Below are positions 54,338-63,549 of a stretch of 64,000 bases of DNA, in pieces. A model generated the notes under the pieces. It was not told where the DNA came from, ran no database searches, and saw only the letters and a program-made list of their open reading frames with translations. The translations under genes and the position numbers were made by a program. Position 1 is the first letter of the stretch. Each line of letters opens with the position of its first letter. The DNA is from Planctomycetota bacterium (GTDB lineage: Bacteria; Planctomycetota; Phycisphaerae; UBA1845; PWPN01), in NCBI GenBank assembly GCA_029550525.1, contig JAKPHF010000062.1, positions 62,001-126,000 on the forward strand, written 5' to 3'.

Positions 54338-54364
54338 TCGCCAGTCCCCAATCCCCAGCCTCCA
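54338..54364. repeat. CCCCAGT short-period repeat, copy 2
   Basis: CGCCAGTCCCCAATCCCCAGCCTCC: three units of about 8 bases of the CCCCAGY type, next to REP copy 8. Confidence 0.65.
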
Positions 54365-54394
54365 AAGACTGCTGTTCTCGCCCGCTTGGGCGGC

Positions 54395-55564
54395 TTAGGG
54401 CTTGCTCGGTGCAGCCTTGGGTCCCATGTTCTTGAACAGGTAGAGGCCGCCTTTGCCCGGGGCGACGATGTCTTTCCAGCCGTTGCCGTCCACGTCGGCA
54501 ACCCACAGGTACAGGCCCGCCCCGGCGGTGGTTTCCGCCGGGCCGTAGTCGATGGTGACGCGCTCGAACTTACCCTTGCTGATTTTGAAGTAGTACACGC
54601 CGACGGGATCGTTGGCGCCCGGGTCCTGCCCGTTGTGGGCCCGATATCGCTTGCCGGTGATCAGCTCAGGCCGGCCGTCGTTGTCGATATCCGCCAGCAC
54701 CAGGTCGTGATACTGCGAGCGTTTCTCGTCGATGATCTGCTTGGTCCAAGTCCGCTTGCCGTCGGCGTCTTTGCCCTGCTTGTACCACCACAGGCCGTAA
54801 CCGTGACCGGCGCCCAGAATCAGATCGGCCAGGCCGTCCTCGTCGACGTCATGCACGAGGATGGGCACGCTGGTCTGCTTGAAATCCCACTCGGCGTGCC
54901 AGCTCCACTTGCCCTCGAGCCCCTCGGGCGGCTGCTCAGCCCAGCCCCCCACGCCGAGGAAGTCGCCTCGCCCGTCGCCGTTGATGTCGCCATAGCCCAA
55001 CCCGTGCCCGACGCCGCCTTCGCGGAGGACGAACTTGTCGAACTTGCCCGTGCCCTTGCCATCGGAGCCGCGAACCAGCTTGTACACGATGATCTTGTCG
55101 GCCGCGTTAGGCACAATCTCGGGTACGCCGTCACCGTCCACGTCCCAGAACCGCACCGTTTCGATGTTGCCGGGCTTGTCGATGACGTGGACCTTCCACT
55201 CCCCTGTGCCGCCCTTGGGGTTCTCGCGCCAGGCCAGCGTCTTGCCGAACCATCCGCCGGTGATGATATCGTCGTAGCCGTCGCCGTTCACGTCCAGCGG
55301 GAAATCGGAAAAGTCGTCGAAATACTCGCTCTCGTAGAGAACGTCACACATCTTGTGGGCGGTCTTGAAGTCCGGGCCCGGATACCAGTACGCCCCACAG
55401 ATGATGTCCGGCTTGCCGTCACGGTTGAGGTCCGCCACGCTGGCCGCTTCGTATTTGTCGCTCGACAGCTTCACTTTCTCGAAGCTCAGCGTCTCGCCCG
55501 CGGCGAGTGCACACGCCGTCATCGTCCAAGCGCCCACAACAGCTCTGATCAAGTGCCCGACCAT
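54395..55564 (-). CDS. secreted FG-GAP/VCBS repeat propeller protein
   Basis: A 389-residue exported protein with a signal peptide (HLIRAVVGAWTMTACALAAGE) after the ATG at 55564, which GAGGAGGAATCGG precedes. The body is a seven-bladed-type propeller of repeats with Ca2+ loops of the DLNRDGKPDI, DVNGDGYDDI, DVDGDGVPEI, DINGDGRGDF, DVDEDGLADL, DIDNDGRPEL and DVDGNGWKDI form, seven in all. Such propellers bind ligands or polysaccharide or serve as scaffolds. No catalytic motif is seen. Its relation to neighbours is unclear. Confidence 0.88.
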   Translation of the reverse strand: MVGHLIRAVVGAWTMTACALAAGETLSFEKVKLSSDKYEAASVADLNRDGKPDIICGAYWYPGPDFKTAHKMCDVLYESEYFDDFSDFPLDVNGDGYDDIITGGWFGKTLAWRENPKGGTGEWKVHVIDKPGNIETVRFWDVDGDGVPEIVPNAADKIIVYKLVRGSDGKGTGKFDKFVLREGGVGHGLGYGDINGDGRGDFLGVGGWAEQPPEGLEGKWSWHAEWDFKQTSVPILVHDVDEDGLADLILGAGHGYGLWWYKQGKDADGKRTWTKQIIDEKRSQYHDLVLADIDNDGRPELITGKRYRAHNGQDPGANDPVGVYYFKISKGKFERVTIDYGPAETTAGAGLYLWVADVDGNGWKDIVAPGKGGLYLFKNMGPKAAPSKP

Positions 55565-56012
55565 CCGATTCCTCCTCTCGAGGTGTGCGAGTCCCGAAGA
55601 ATCCGTATTGTGAACCTCCTGCCCGCCAAACACAAGCAAAAGTGTGGAGTCTCGACGGGGATTTCGTCGCGGCACGGACCCATTTCTCGAAATGTCCGGC
55701 GTCATTGACGATTGTCAGCAACTTGACCAGGGCCCGCGTTCGAACAACGTCGCGAGCCTACCTACAATCGATTGGCGGGGAACGGCCCCTTTCGGGAGGG
55801 CACTTGACCGGGCGACACGCTCGCACGCAGCGAAGAGCTGGAAGTTAGACCAACAACCCGCGCACATGCGCGGTTTCCATATAAGTGGGCGTCCTGGCGG
55901 CATCGGGCCTGACCGGCCCAGTTTGTGTTGTCGTCGGTGACGCCCAGTTTACGCGCAGCAAGACCAGCACGATGTTAGGTCGGGTGTAGCGAGGGGCTGT
56001 TCCGCTGCGGGC
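55565..56012. other. 448-base intergenic region with a structured segment
   Basis: No gene was found. An 8-base inverted repeat TGGGCGTC (55886-55893) and GACGCCCA (55939-55946) closes a 61-base segment with an inner GGGCC/GGCCC hairpin. A smaller hairpin CCGCGCACATGCGCGG lies just before it. Together these could be terminators, a small RNA or decayed repeats. Confidence 0.4.
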
Positions 56013-56621
56013 TCATATCGCTGAGGACGGCCTGGTGGCGGTGGCCATTCGCTCGAAGCCGGCGGCCTCCGTCTCGTCGCGAATTGCCCTTCCGAGCTCG
56101 GCGTTCTCGACCGCCTCAAACCGGCCGACCACGATGAACATAGGCGCGGCCAGCGGCGACGGTTGCCAGCCCCGCAGGAGTGTGAACTGCTGCTGCCGCA
56201 CATTGCAGTGGAACCGTCCCTGCAGCCGTCCGTTCTCGGGCGCGTGGATCACCGCCACGCCTGTCCAGCCCCTGCTGCGACGCTGATCCCCCCCCACGGT
56301 CTGCACCACTCGCACGGCCTCGCCCTTCAGCGGATAGAGCCGGGCACTGCCCGCCGGCAGCCCGTCCACGACGAGCGACATTTCCCAATCGAATGCAAAC
56401 GCCGGCCCCAACGCCGATGGCCGATAGCAGCGAAGGCTGATCCACAACCGGCCGTCTTCGAGCCAGTAGTACGCCTCGTCCACCGGTACTTGCTGGACGA
56501 GCGGCTCCCGCTCGGTGAAGTCGGTCCGCATGAGCGGAACGACCCGAACGTCGGCGGAGCCGCGGCAGCCGGCGACCGCGAGCAGTGCCGTCACAAGAGA
56601 GAACCGCCACACGCGCAACAA
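56013..56621 (-). CDS. probable lipoprotein, function unknown
   Basis: A protein of about 202 residues with a signal peptide ending in a lipobox, LLAVAGCRG, so the Cys is likely lipid-modified and the protein sits at the cell envelope. The start is uncertain: TTG or GTG codons at 56621-56612 directly precede the signal, whereas a long upstream frame crosses a palindromic element. The mature part is beta-rich (YYWLEDGRLWISLRCYRPSA, FAFDWEMSLVVDGLPAGSARLYPL) and Arg-rich. I recognise no family. It follows glyA on the same strand. Confidence 0.6.
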   Translation of the reverse strand: MLRVWRFSLVTALLAVAGCRGSADVRVVPLMRTDFTEREPLVQQVPVDEAYYWLEDGRLWISLRCYRPSALGPAFAFDWEMSLVVDGLPAGSARLYPLKGEAVRVVQTVGGDQRRSRGWTGVAVIHAPENGRLQGRFHCNVRQQQFTLLRGWQPSPLAAPMFIVVGRFEAVENAELGRAIRDETEAAGFERMATATRPSSAI

Positions 56622-56700
56622 GCCGCAGGCTTTAGCCCGCGCGGGCCGCCGAACGGGATAGACCGCCTTCGGCGGGCCGTGCAAGCCAAAGCCTGCGGCT
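56620..56700. repeat. large hairpin element between lipoprotein and glyA
   Basis: AAGCCGCAGGCTTT (56620-56633) pairs with AAAGCCTGCGGCT (56688-56700). Inside is CCGCCTTCGGCGG (56663-56675), a stable UUCG-type loop stem. A related half, GAAATCTGCGGCTCGTTG, recurs at 58068-58085. The element covers the region where the lipoprotein's start must lie. Confidence 0.6.
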
Positions 56701-56730
56701 CGTTGAATATCCGGAGTGAGAATCATTCCA

Positions 56731-57990
<1,260 letters not shown>

Positions 57991-58067
57991 CTGCCTACCT
58001 GCCCTTCTGTCTGGAACCCCGCGCGAGCCGAACCGCGTCCATCTCGTTCGACCATCCGCGCAGGCTG

Positions 58068-58087
58068 AAATCTGCGGCTCGTTGGTT
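58068..58087. repeat. GCGGCTCGTTG repeat, second copy
   Basis: GAAATCTGCGGCTCGTTGG resembles the right arm of the hairpin at 56688-56705 (AAAGCCTGCGGCTCGTTGA). A left arm CGCAGGCT lies just before. It is upstream of glyA. Confidence 0.5.
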
Positions 58088-58184
58088 GTGATCGTCATCG
58101 ATGCATCACCGCGGAACCGGTTCGCCGCGTCGTCGCACGACGGTCACCGGCTTGCCGCGGGACCGCGTCACCGGGCGACCGCGG

Positions 58185-59474
58185 CTACGACCGCTGGTCG
58201 AGCGGGACATAATCGCGCTTCGCGGGGCCGATGTAGATCTGTCGCGGCCGGTGAATCCGCGCATCGGGCCTCAGGTGCTGCTCGCGCCAATGGGCGATCC
58301 AGCCCGGCATTCGTCCGATGGCGAACATGACCGGGAACATGGGCAGCGGGATCCCGATCGCCCGCATGATGATGCCGCTGTAGAAATCCACATTGGGATA
58401 GAGCTTGCGGCTGACGAAATACTCATCCTTCAGGGCCACTTCCTCGAGCTTCAGGGCAATGTCCAAGAGCGGATCGGAAATGCCCAGCTTGGCCAGGAGC
58501 TTGTCGCACGATTCCTTGATGATGCGGGCCCGCGGATCGTAGTTCTTGTACACCCGGTGGCCGAAGCCCATGAGCCGGATCTTCGAGCTCTTGTCCTTCA
58601 CCTTGGCGATGAACGTCTCGACCGGCTCGCCCGAGGCCTGAATCTGCAAGAGCATCTGGATGACCGCTTGGTTGGCACCGCCGTGCAGCGGGCCCCACAG
58701 CGCACAGACGCCCGAGGCCACCGACGCGTACAGGTTCGCCTGACTCGAGCCGACCATGCGGACGGTCGAGGTCGAGCAGTTCTGCTCGTGATCGGCGTGC
58801 AAGATCAGGATCTGCCGAAGCGCGTCCACCACTTCCCGCACGGGCTCGTACGGCCGGTTGGGCATGCTGAACATCATGTGCAGGAAGTTCGGCACGTACT
58901 GCAGTTCCGGCCGCGGATAGATCATGGGCTGACCGATGGACTTCTTGTACGCCGCCGCCGCGATGGTCCGCACCTTGCTCATCAACCGGGCCGCGGCATC
59001 GGCGAAGTTGTTGTCGTCCTCGGGTTGCAGCAGCGCCGGCTGGTAGCAGCCCATGGCATTGATCATGGCCGACAGGATCGCCATGGGATGCGCGTTGGGC
59101 GGGAACCCCTCGAAGTTGTGCCGCATGTCCTCATGGATGAACTCGTGCGTGCTCAGGAGGTTGCGAAACTCGCGCAGCGCCTGAGCCGAGGGCAGTTCGC
59201 CGAAGATCAGCAGATAGGCCGTCTCCACGAACGTCGACCTCTCAGCCAACTGCTCGATGGGATAGCCCCGGTAACGCAGAACGCCGGCCTCGCCGTCGAT
59301 GTACGTGATGGCACTCAGGCAGGACCCCGTGTTGCTGTAGCTGTCGTCAAGCGTGATCAGGCCGCTGGCGGACCGCAGGTTGCTGATGTCGATACCGATC
59401 TCATTTTCGGTGCCGATCACGACGGGCAGTTCGTAGGTCTTGCCCTTGTACGTCAGCGTGGCTTTATCGCTCAT
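58185..59474 (-). CDS. gltA: citrate synthase
   Basis: Entry enzyme of the TCA cycle, 429 residues, type II (hexameric, Gram-negative-like) size with the N-terminal beta domain ([30 protein letters not shown]). Active-site residues His264 (GPLHGGAN), His306 ([13 protein letters not shown]) and Asp363 (VDFYSG), with the ligand-binding [14 protein letters not shown] around 226-239. GAGGAGTTTC precedes the ATG. The gltA-glyA gap is about 195 bases. Confidence 0.97.
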   Translation of the reverse strand: MSDKATLTYKGKTYELPVVIGTENEIGIDISNLRSASGLITLDDSYSNTGSCLSAITYIDGEAGVLRYRGYPIEQLAERSTFVETAYLLIFGELPSAQALREFRNLLSTHEFIHEDMRHNFEGFPPNAHPMAILSAMINAMGCYQPALLQPEDDNNFADAAARLMSKVRTIAAAAYKKSIGQPMIYPRPELQYVPNFLHMMFSMPNRPYEPVREVVDALRQILILHADHEQNCSTSTVRMVGSSQANLYASVASGVCALWGPLHGGANQAVIQMLLQIQASGEPVETFIAKVKDKSSKIRLMGFGHRVYKNYDPRARIIKESCDKLLAKLGISDPLLDIALKLEEVALKDEYFVSRKLYPNVDFYSGIIMRAIGIPLPMFPVMFAIGRMPGWIAHWREQHLRPDARIHRPRQIYIGPAKRDYVPLDQRS

Positions 59475-59825
59475 GAAACTCCTCGCCTGTCAGACTGCTT
59501 TGCGGGGCCGGCCTCCAGCCCGCCAGGGCATGCAGAATCCGTATGCGCCGGCGGACCGCAATTCGTGCCCCAGGCCCGAGATCTACGGCACGAAACGTGT
59601 AGGGCATGATAGTGGTTTCGTCCACGGCAGGAAAGGGGCGACCGGCCAAACCTGTGCCGAATCGTGCGCGTGGCTCTCCTCCGCCACGGTTCGGCGCACG
59701 GGACGCGAGCGCCCGGCGAGAGCCCGGAACCAGCCGCGCATAGAGACGGGGATGCCTGGCATCCCCGTCACAGTCTGGAAAGGAAAACTGATTCGAACGC
59801 TAGCCGCCCAGCATTTGCGAGCACA
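59475..59825. other. intergenic region between gltA and pseudopilin gene, 351 bases
   Basis: No supported gene. It contains a 25-base perfect palindrome (59745-59769, arms GACGGGGATGCC and GGCATCCCCGTC around a single T) and a possible gltA -10 (TATCAT on the minus strand at 59606-59611) without a good -35. Confidence 0.5.
59745..59769. repeat. 25-base perfect palindrome
   Basis: Two 12-base arms with a one-base centre. No T-run follows on either strand, so it is not a simple intrinsic terminator. One copy only in this window; the GGGATGCC core echoes the GGATGCCC of REP copy 3. Confidence 0.75.
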
Positions 59826-60701
59826 TCAATCTGCCGCGGGCCTCGGTCGTCTCCAAGTGTCAGCGGTATAGATCTTCCCGTCCTGTTCGTACTTGCCGTT
59901 CGAGTTGGGAATCCAGTTGCCCGGGAACAAGGGGAGTCCCCACTGAACCACCGGGTGTTCGCCGGGCTCCGATTGCCGCCAAATGATGTTCTTGAACTCG
60001 ACGTGGGAGTCGACGAAGACGAAGTTGTTCCCGTTCTTGTGATGCACCTCGTGGCCACACTGGTTGATGCCTCGGGCTGCACAGTCGTAAAGAATCCAGC
60101 CACCGGCGCCGTTGAAGTCATCGTCGCCTGAATCGCAGTACCAGACGATCGAGCCCGGGGCCTTGATACTCGACAGCTTTCGGATCTCGCCCGGATCAGT
60201 CCCTTGCCGTCGGCGAGCCCACTCCACACTCGTGTTGACGCCGTAGCTGATGTTCATGAGGACCTGGACTGGCTGTCCATCAATCTCGATCGCTCGTTGG
60301 CTCGTCGTGTGCTTCACTTGGTCATCCGGACACTGGAAAATCGGTATGTCCACCGTTGCCTTGGATGGATCGGCTTCCGTTCGCCGTCCCGCGACCTTCA
60401 TCACGTACGGATAAATGTACTCCCAAGGCTGTCCAGCTCCGGGGCTGATCTTGCCATCCGGGGTCGTAAGCGGACCGGAGGGCAAAACGTCCCGGTTCGC
60501 CGCGCAGTACTGATAGCTGGCCTGGGCGATCGTCCTCAAGTTGGTCTGGCAGACCACGAGCTTGGCACGGGCACGTGCCGCGGCCAGCGAGGGCAGCAGA
60601 ATCGAGATGAGCAGAGCGATGATCGCTACCACCACGAGCACTTCAATGAGCGTGAAGGCTCGGGACGATGTGGAGCGGACGGCGTTGGTTCGAGATGTCA
60701 T
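59826..60701 (-). CDS. prepilin-type N-terminal cleavage/methylation domain protein (pseudopilin-like)
   Basis: A 291-residue protein. After a 14-residue basic leader (TSRTNAVRSTSSRA) comes FTLIEVLVVVAIIALLISILLPSL, identical in the core to the other pseudopilin at 12.7 kb. The head has CQTNLRTIAQASYQYCAANRDVLP and several Cys. AGGAGACGTCC precedes the ATG. A strong promoter lies about 85 bases upstream. No pilus or secretion genes are beside it. Probably processed by a prepilin peptidase encoded elsewhere. Confidence 0.9.
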   Translation of the reverse strand: MTSRTNAVRSTSSRAFTLIEVLVVVAIIALLISILLPSLAAARARAKLVVCQTNLRTIAQASYQYCAANRDVLPSGPLTTPDGKISPGAGQPWEYIYPYVMKVAGRRTEADPSKATVDIPIFQCPDDQVKHTTSQRAIEIDGQPVQVLMNISYGVNTSVEWARRRQGTDPGEIRKLSSIKAPGSIVWYCDSGDDDFNGAGGWILYDCAARGINQCGHEVHHKNGNNFVFVDSHVEFKNIIWRQSEPGEHPVVQWGLPLFPGNWIPNSNGKYEQDGKIYTADTWRRPRPAAD

Positions 60702-60791
60702 GGACGTCTCCTGCCTGGAGAACTGCGCTCTCCCTGTTCAAGCCTGAATCGAAGCGAAAAACGGCGAGATCTCTGAGACCCCACCTTGGAC

Positions 60792-60820
60792 AGTCTACGA
60801 GACGGCCCTTTTTTTGTCAA
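60792..60820 (-). promoter_or_regulatory. strong promoter of pseudopilin gene
   Basis: Minus strand TTGACA (60815-60820), 17-base spacer beginning with six A, TAGACT (60792-60797). The A-run in the spacer looks like a T-run on the plus strand, but no hairpin precedes it. Confidence 0.7.
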
Positions 60821-61000
60821 CACATTCTCGTGCGATGTGGGGACAGGTCCCGCGTCACCGCTGTTCTCCACCGTCCGCCGCCCGTTCTGCCTCAGCGTCG
60901 GACAACGGGCCAATATCTACTTTGTCGACAAATTGGACGACACTAATTATATGGCCTGGCCCTAGAGACTGGTCAACGCCTCGAACCAGGTTTTCGGTGC

Positions 61001-61915
61001 TCACGCGGAGCGCTGGATTGGATGAGTCCTGCCGGCAACCAGGCCGCTGACCCGCGGCGCGTGGACCATCTCCGCCTCGTGCAAGATGTGGGGAGCCGCC
61101 AGGCCGGCCCGGGCCATCTGCCGCAATTGGCGCCGCTGCATGCGGGTGTAGGCCAGGGCCGCATTCCCGTTCGGGTCCTCCCGTAAGACGGCCGCGGAAC
61201 GCTGGTTGATCACCACGTCGAGCATCCGTTCCACCGATTCGGCCCGATATTCCCGCATCAGTTGGTCGGATAGGTGCCACCGGGACCAGTCCGACCAGCG
61301 ATGCATGGTTCGATGCCATGCCTCTCGGCTCACCAAGTGGTTCGTCCGGTAAAAAAGCCGCCAATTCAGTGAGAACGGCAAAAATGTGTCCGTCAGCCGG
61401 ACTGACAGGCTGGCTTCGTGTTCGGCGAACGCCTCTCCCAGGAGCTCACGCAGAATCCGCCAGTAGTGCGGGCCGATCGTCGTGTCGGCCCGGAGTTCCC
61501 AGTACAGATGCCCGAACGACATCGTAGTGCGTGTCACGGTCATCTGCCGGGGCAGAAACTTGGAGTGGGCGACCGTGTCGGCAGCCAAATGCGACAGGTA
61601 CCCCAGAGCGAACGCCCGTCCGGCATCGGTACAGGCGTCGTCCAAGAGCGCGAATCCCGTCTGCCAGTGGTGGCAGAACTGCTTCACGCGGCTCAGGCGC
61701 TTGGCCACTACCACGTCGGCAGCAACGTTCCCGAACAAGTAACTGCGGGACTGGGCGGCCAGCAGCGCGGCCAAGCCCGCGGGCAGTAGTTGCAGTAGAC
61801 TCAACACGTCGCTGGCCAGCTTCACATGCGTAGCCGGTCCCCACGCCATCGCGGACGAGCTCGAAACCGCCACCAGGACGGCCGATATGATTAAAACCTT
61901 GCGCACACTCAGCAC
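61001..61915 (-). CDS. zinc-dependent phospholipase C family protein
   Basis: About 304 residues from GTG 61915 (a TTG at 61939 is also possible; GGAGACG lies 12 bases before the GTG). Signal peptide VRKVLIISAVLVAVSSSSAMAWG ends at the typical AMAWGPATHVKLASDVL, the conserved Trp-containing start of the Zn_dep_PLPC family. Metal ligands are present in KQFCHHWQTGFALLDDA, and in FALGYLSHLAADTVAHSKFLPR (the H-x-A-A-D-x-x-x-H pattern). Members hydrolyse phospholipids or act on unknown membrane targets. A weak promoter (TATGAT on the minus strand at 61953-61958) lies upstream. Confidence 0.82.
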   Translation of the reverse strand: MLSVRKVLIISAVLVAVSSSSAMAWGPATHVKLASDVLSLLQLLPAGLAALLAAQSRSYLFGNVAADVVVAKRLSRVKQFCHHWQTGFALLDDACTDAGRAFALGYLSHLAADTVAHSKFLPRQMTVTRTTMSFGHLYWELRADTTIGPHYWRILRELLGEAFAEHEASLSVRLTDTFLPFSLNWRLFYRTNHLVSREAWHRTMHRWSDWSRWHLSDQLMREYRAESVERMLDVVINQRSAAVLREDPNGNAALAYTRMQRRQLRQMARAGLAAPHILHEAEMVHAPRVSGLVAGRTHPIQRSA

Positions 61916-62091
61916 GGCTGGATTCGTCTCCGAGAGCAAAAGTCGGGATTACATCATAGCGTCCCGCACCGGACGAAACCAAACGGCCGCGACCCGGGCC
62001 CACGATTTAGGGCCGGGCTCGCTGTGCCGGTGTGCACGATCGGGGCGCCGGGCGGTGGGCGTCCGGCGGTCACCGCAGTCCAGTCGCGCGT

Positions 62092-62120
62092 TTGACATTT
62101 GCCCCCACGGCGCTTCTAAT
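62092..62120 (+). promoter_or_regulatory. promoter of the rsb-type operon
   Basis: TTGACA (62092-62097), 17-base spacer, TCTAAT (62115-62120, one mismatch to TATAAT). The start site near 62127 leaves about 45 bases to the first ATG. Confidence 0.72.
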
Positions 62121-62171
62121 CAAATCTCGGCACGAAACGGTCCGTCATCGGGGTTGGCAGGAGTTGTTTGC

Positions 62172-62534
62172 ATGGTCGATGAGCAGCAACCGAAACTCAG
62201 AATTCGCCGGCAGGGCAAAGTCCAGGTGGTCGAATTCGAGGACCGCAAGATCCTCGAAGAGATGATCATCACGCAGATTGGCGAGCAGTTGTCCGGCCTG
62301 GTCGAAGCCGAGCCCGAGCCCCGACTGGTCCTCGATTTCCGGAACGTCGAGCACCTGTCCAGTGCGGCCTTGGGCGTGCTGATCACGCTCAGCAAGCAGG
62401 TGGCCGAGCGTCAGGGCAAGATGGCCCTGGCCAACATACAGCCTCAGATCTACGAGGTGTTCAAGATCACGCGGCTCAACAAACTGTTCACCATCCAGAA
62501 CACCACGGACGCCGCCGTTCAGGCCCTCGCCTGA
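62172..62534 (+). CDS. STAS-domain anti-sigma factor antagonist (RsbV-like), first copy
   Basis: A 120-residue STAS protein that in its unphosphorylated form takes the kinase/anti-sigma factor away from a sigma factor or other partner. Core motif VLDFRNVEHLSSAALGVLITL with candidate phosphorylatable Ser63/Ser64. AGGAG lies eight bases before the ATG. It is followed after 75 bases by the RsbW-like kinase and is read from a good promoter. No sigma factor gene lies downstream in the window. Confidence 0.9.
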   Translation: MVDEQQPKLRIRRQGKVQVVEFEDRKILEEMIITQIGEQLSGLVEAEPEPRLVLDFRNVEHLSSAALGVLITLSKQVAERQGKMALANIQPQIYEVFKITRLNKLFTIQNTTDAAVQALA

Positions 62535-62609
62535 GGCAGCGGCGATCCCTGGCGGGCCCGGCGCACGACGGGCGCTGCCGGGCTTCTGGACAGGCTGCGA
62601 TTGCGTCCC

Positions 62610-63035
62610 ATGCCAGTCGTACCGTTCGAGCAAGCACTCCCGAACCGCATCGTCATCACGAGCGATCTGAACGCCGCCCGCGACGTCGAGGAACAGGTCC
62701 TGCGGCTGGCTGAATCACTCGGGTACAGCAGCCAATGCGCGTTCGCCATTCGGCTGTCCCTTGAAGAGGCGATCGTCAACGCCCACCGCCATGGCAACCG
62801 CGGCGATTCCCGCAAGAAAATCACGATCAGCTACGATATCGATCCGCGCCGGGCGATCATCCGCATCCGCGATGAGGGCTCGGGGTTCGACCCCGCCAGC
62901 GTGCCCGATCCTACCTGCCCCGAGCGCATCTGCCTGCCCAACGGCCGGGGCATCATGCTCATGCGGTCCTACCTGGACGAGGTCACCTACAACCGCCAGG
63001 GCAACGAGGTCCAACTCGTAAAGGAGAGGTGCTGA
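62610..63035 (+). CDS. RsbW-like serine-protein kinase/anti-sigma factor
   Basis: A 141-residue GHKL ATPase: N box EEAIVNAHRHGN (52-63), G1 RIRDEGSGFDP around 87-94, G2 NGRGIMLMRSY (111-121). It phosphorylates STAS antagonists and inhibits its target when they are phosphorylated. ATG 62610 is taken; a TTG three codons earlier is also possible. The stop overlaps the next ATG as TGATG, so the kinase and the second antagonist are translationally coupled. Confidence 0.92.
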   Translation: MPVVPFEQALPNRIVITSDLNAARDVEEQVLRLAESLGYSSQCAFAIRLSLEEAIVNAHRHGNRGDSRKKITISYDIDPRRAIIRIRDEGSGFDPASVPDPTCPERICLPNGRGIMLMRSYLDEVTYNRQGNEVQLVKERC

Positions 63036-63397
63036 TGGCCGGCACGACGTCCCCCAATAGTGACTTCCGACTCGACGTGGAGCATCGCGGTGATGCCGCC
63101 GTCGTCAAGCTGGCCGGCTCCATCAACATGAACGTCTGCGACCGCCTGCAGTCGGAATTGCTCGCCATCGTCGACCGGCCCACGCCCAAGCTGGTGCTGG
63201 ACCTGTCGCGGCTCGAGTTCATCTGTTCGCTGGGTTTGGGCGCGCTGGTGGCCGCCCACCTGCGGTCGCGTCATCACAAGGGCGCGGTGCGGCTGGTCTC
63301 GCCCGACCCCAGCATCCGGGCCCTGCTTGAGATCACCAAGTTGATCAAGATCTTTCCCCCCTACGAAAGCGTTGAGCACGCCCTGGCCGAAGGCTGA
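63035..63397 (+). CDS. STAS-domain anti-sigma factor antagonist (RsbV-like), second copy
   Basis: A 120-residue STAS protein with VLDLSRLEFICSLGLGALVAAHL; Ser65 in CSLGLG is the likely target of the kinase. AAGGAGAGGTGCTG precedes the ATG, which shares its first A with the kinase stop. Together with the first copy, the kinase is flanked on both sides by substrates that differ in sequence, suggesting two inputs. Confidence 0.9.
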   Translation: MAGTTSPNSDFRLDVEHRGDAAVVKLAGSINMNVCDRLQSELLAIVDRPTPKLVLDLSRLEFICSLGLGALVAAHLRSRHHKGAVRLVSPDPSIRALLEITKLIKIFPPYESVEHALAEG

Positions 63398-63432
63398 TCT
63401 TTCTCGCCTCTCTCGCCATCCAGACCCCGTTC

Positions 63433-63468
63433 TCACCGATCCCCAGCCCCCAGTCCCCAGCCCCCAAA
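63433..63468. repeat. CCCCAGT short-period repeat, copy 3
   Basis: TCCCCAGCCCCCAGTCCCCAGCCCCC: four units of the same type as copies 1 and 2, here between the second STAS gene and the dockerin-type gene. Confidence 0.75.
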
Positions 63469-63472
63469 CAAG

Positions 63473-63504
63473 AGGGACCGGCCCCACTGACGGAACCGGT
63501 CCCT
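63473..63504. terminator. hairpin between convergent genes
   Basis: AGGGACCGG (63473-63481) pairs with CCGGTCCCT (63496-63504). On the minus strand it is followed by CTTGTTTGG, a weak U-rich tail; on the plus strand by TGGCATG. A bidirectional terminator is likely but not strong. Confidence 0.6.
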
Positions 63505-63549
63505 TGGCATGCGTTCGATGGCGGCCGCGATCGACCGCCGAGGTTGGCG

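Noticed and set aside
60806..60816. T-run on the plus strand as an intrinsic terminator
   Set aside because: No stem precedes it; on the other strand it is the A-rich spacer of a good TTGACA-17-TAGACT promoter.
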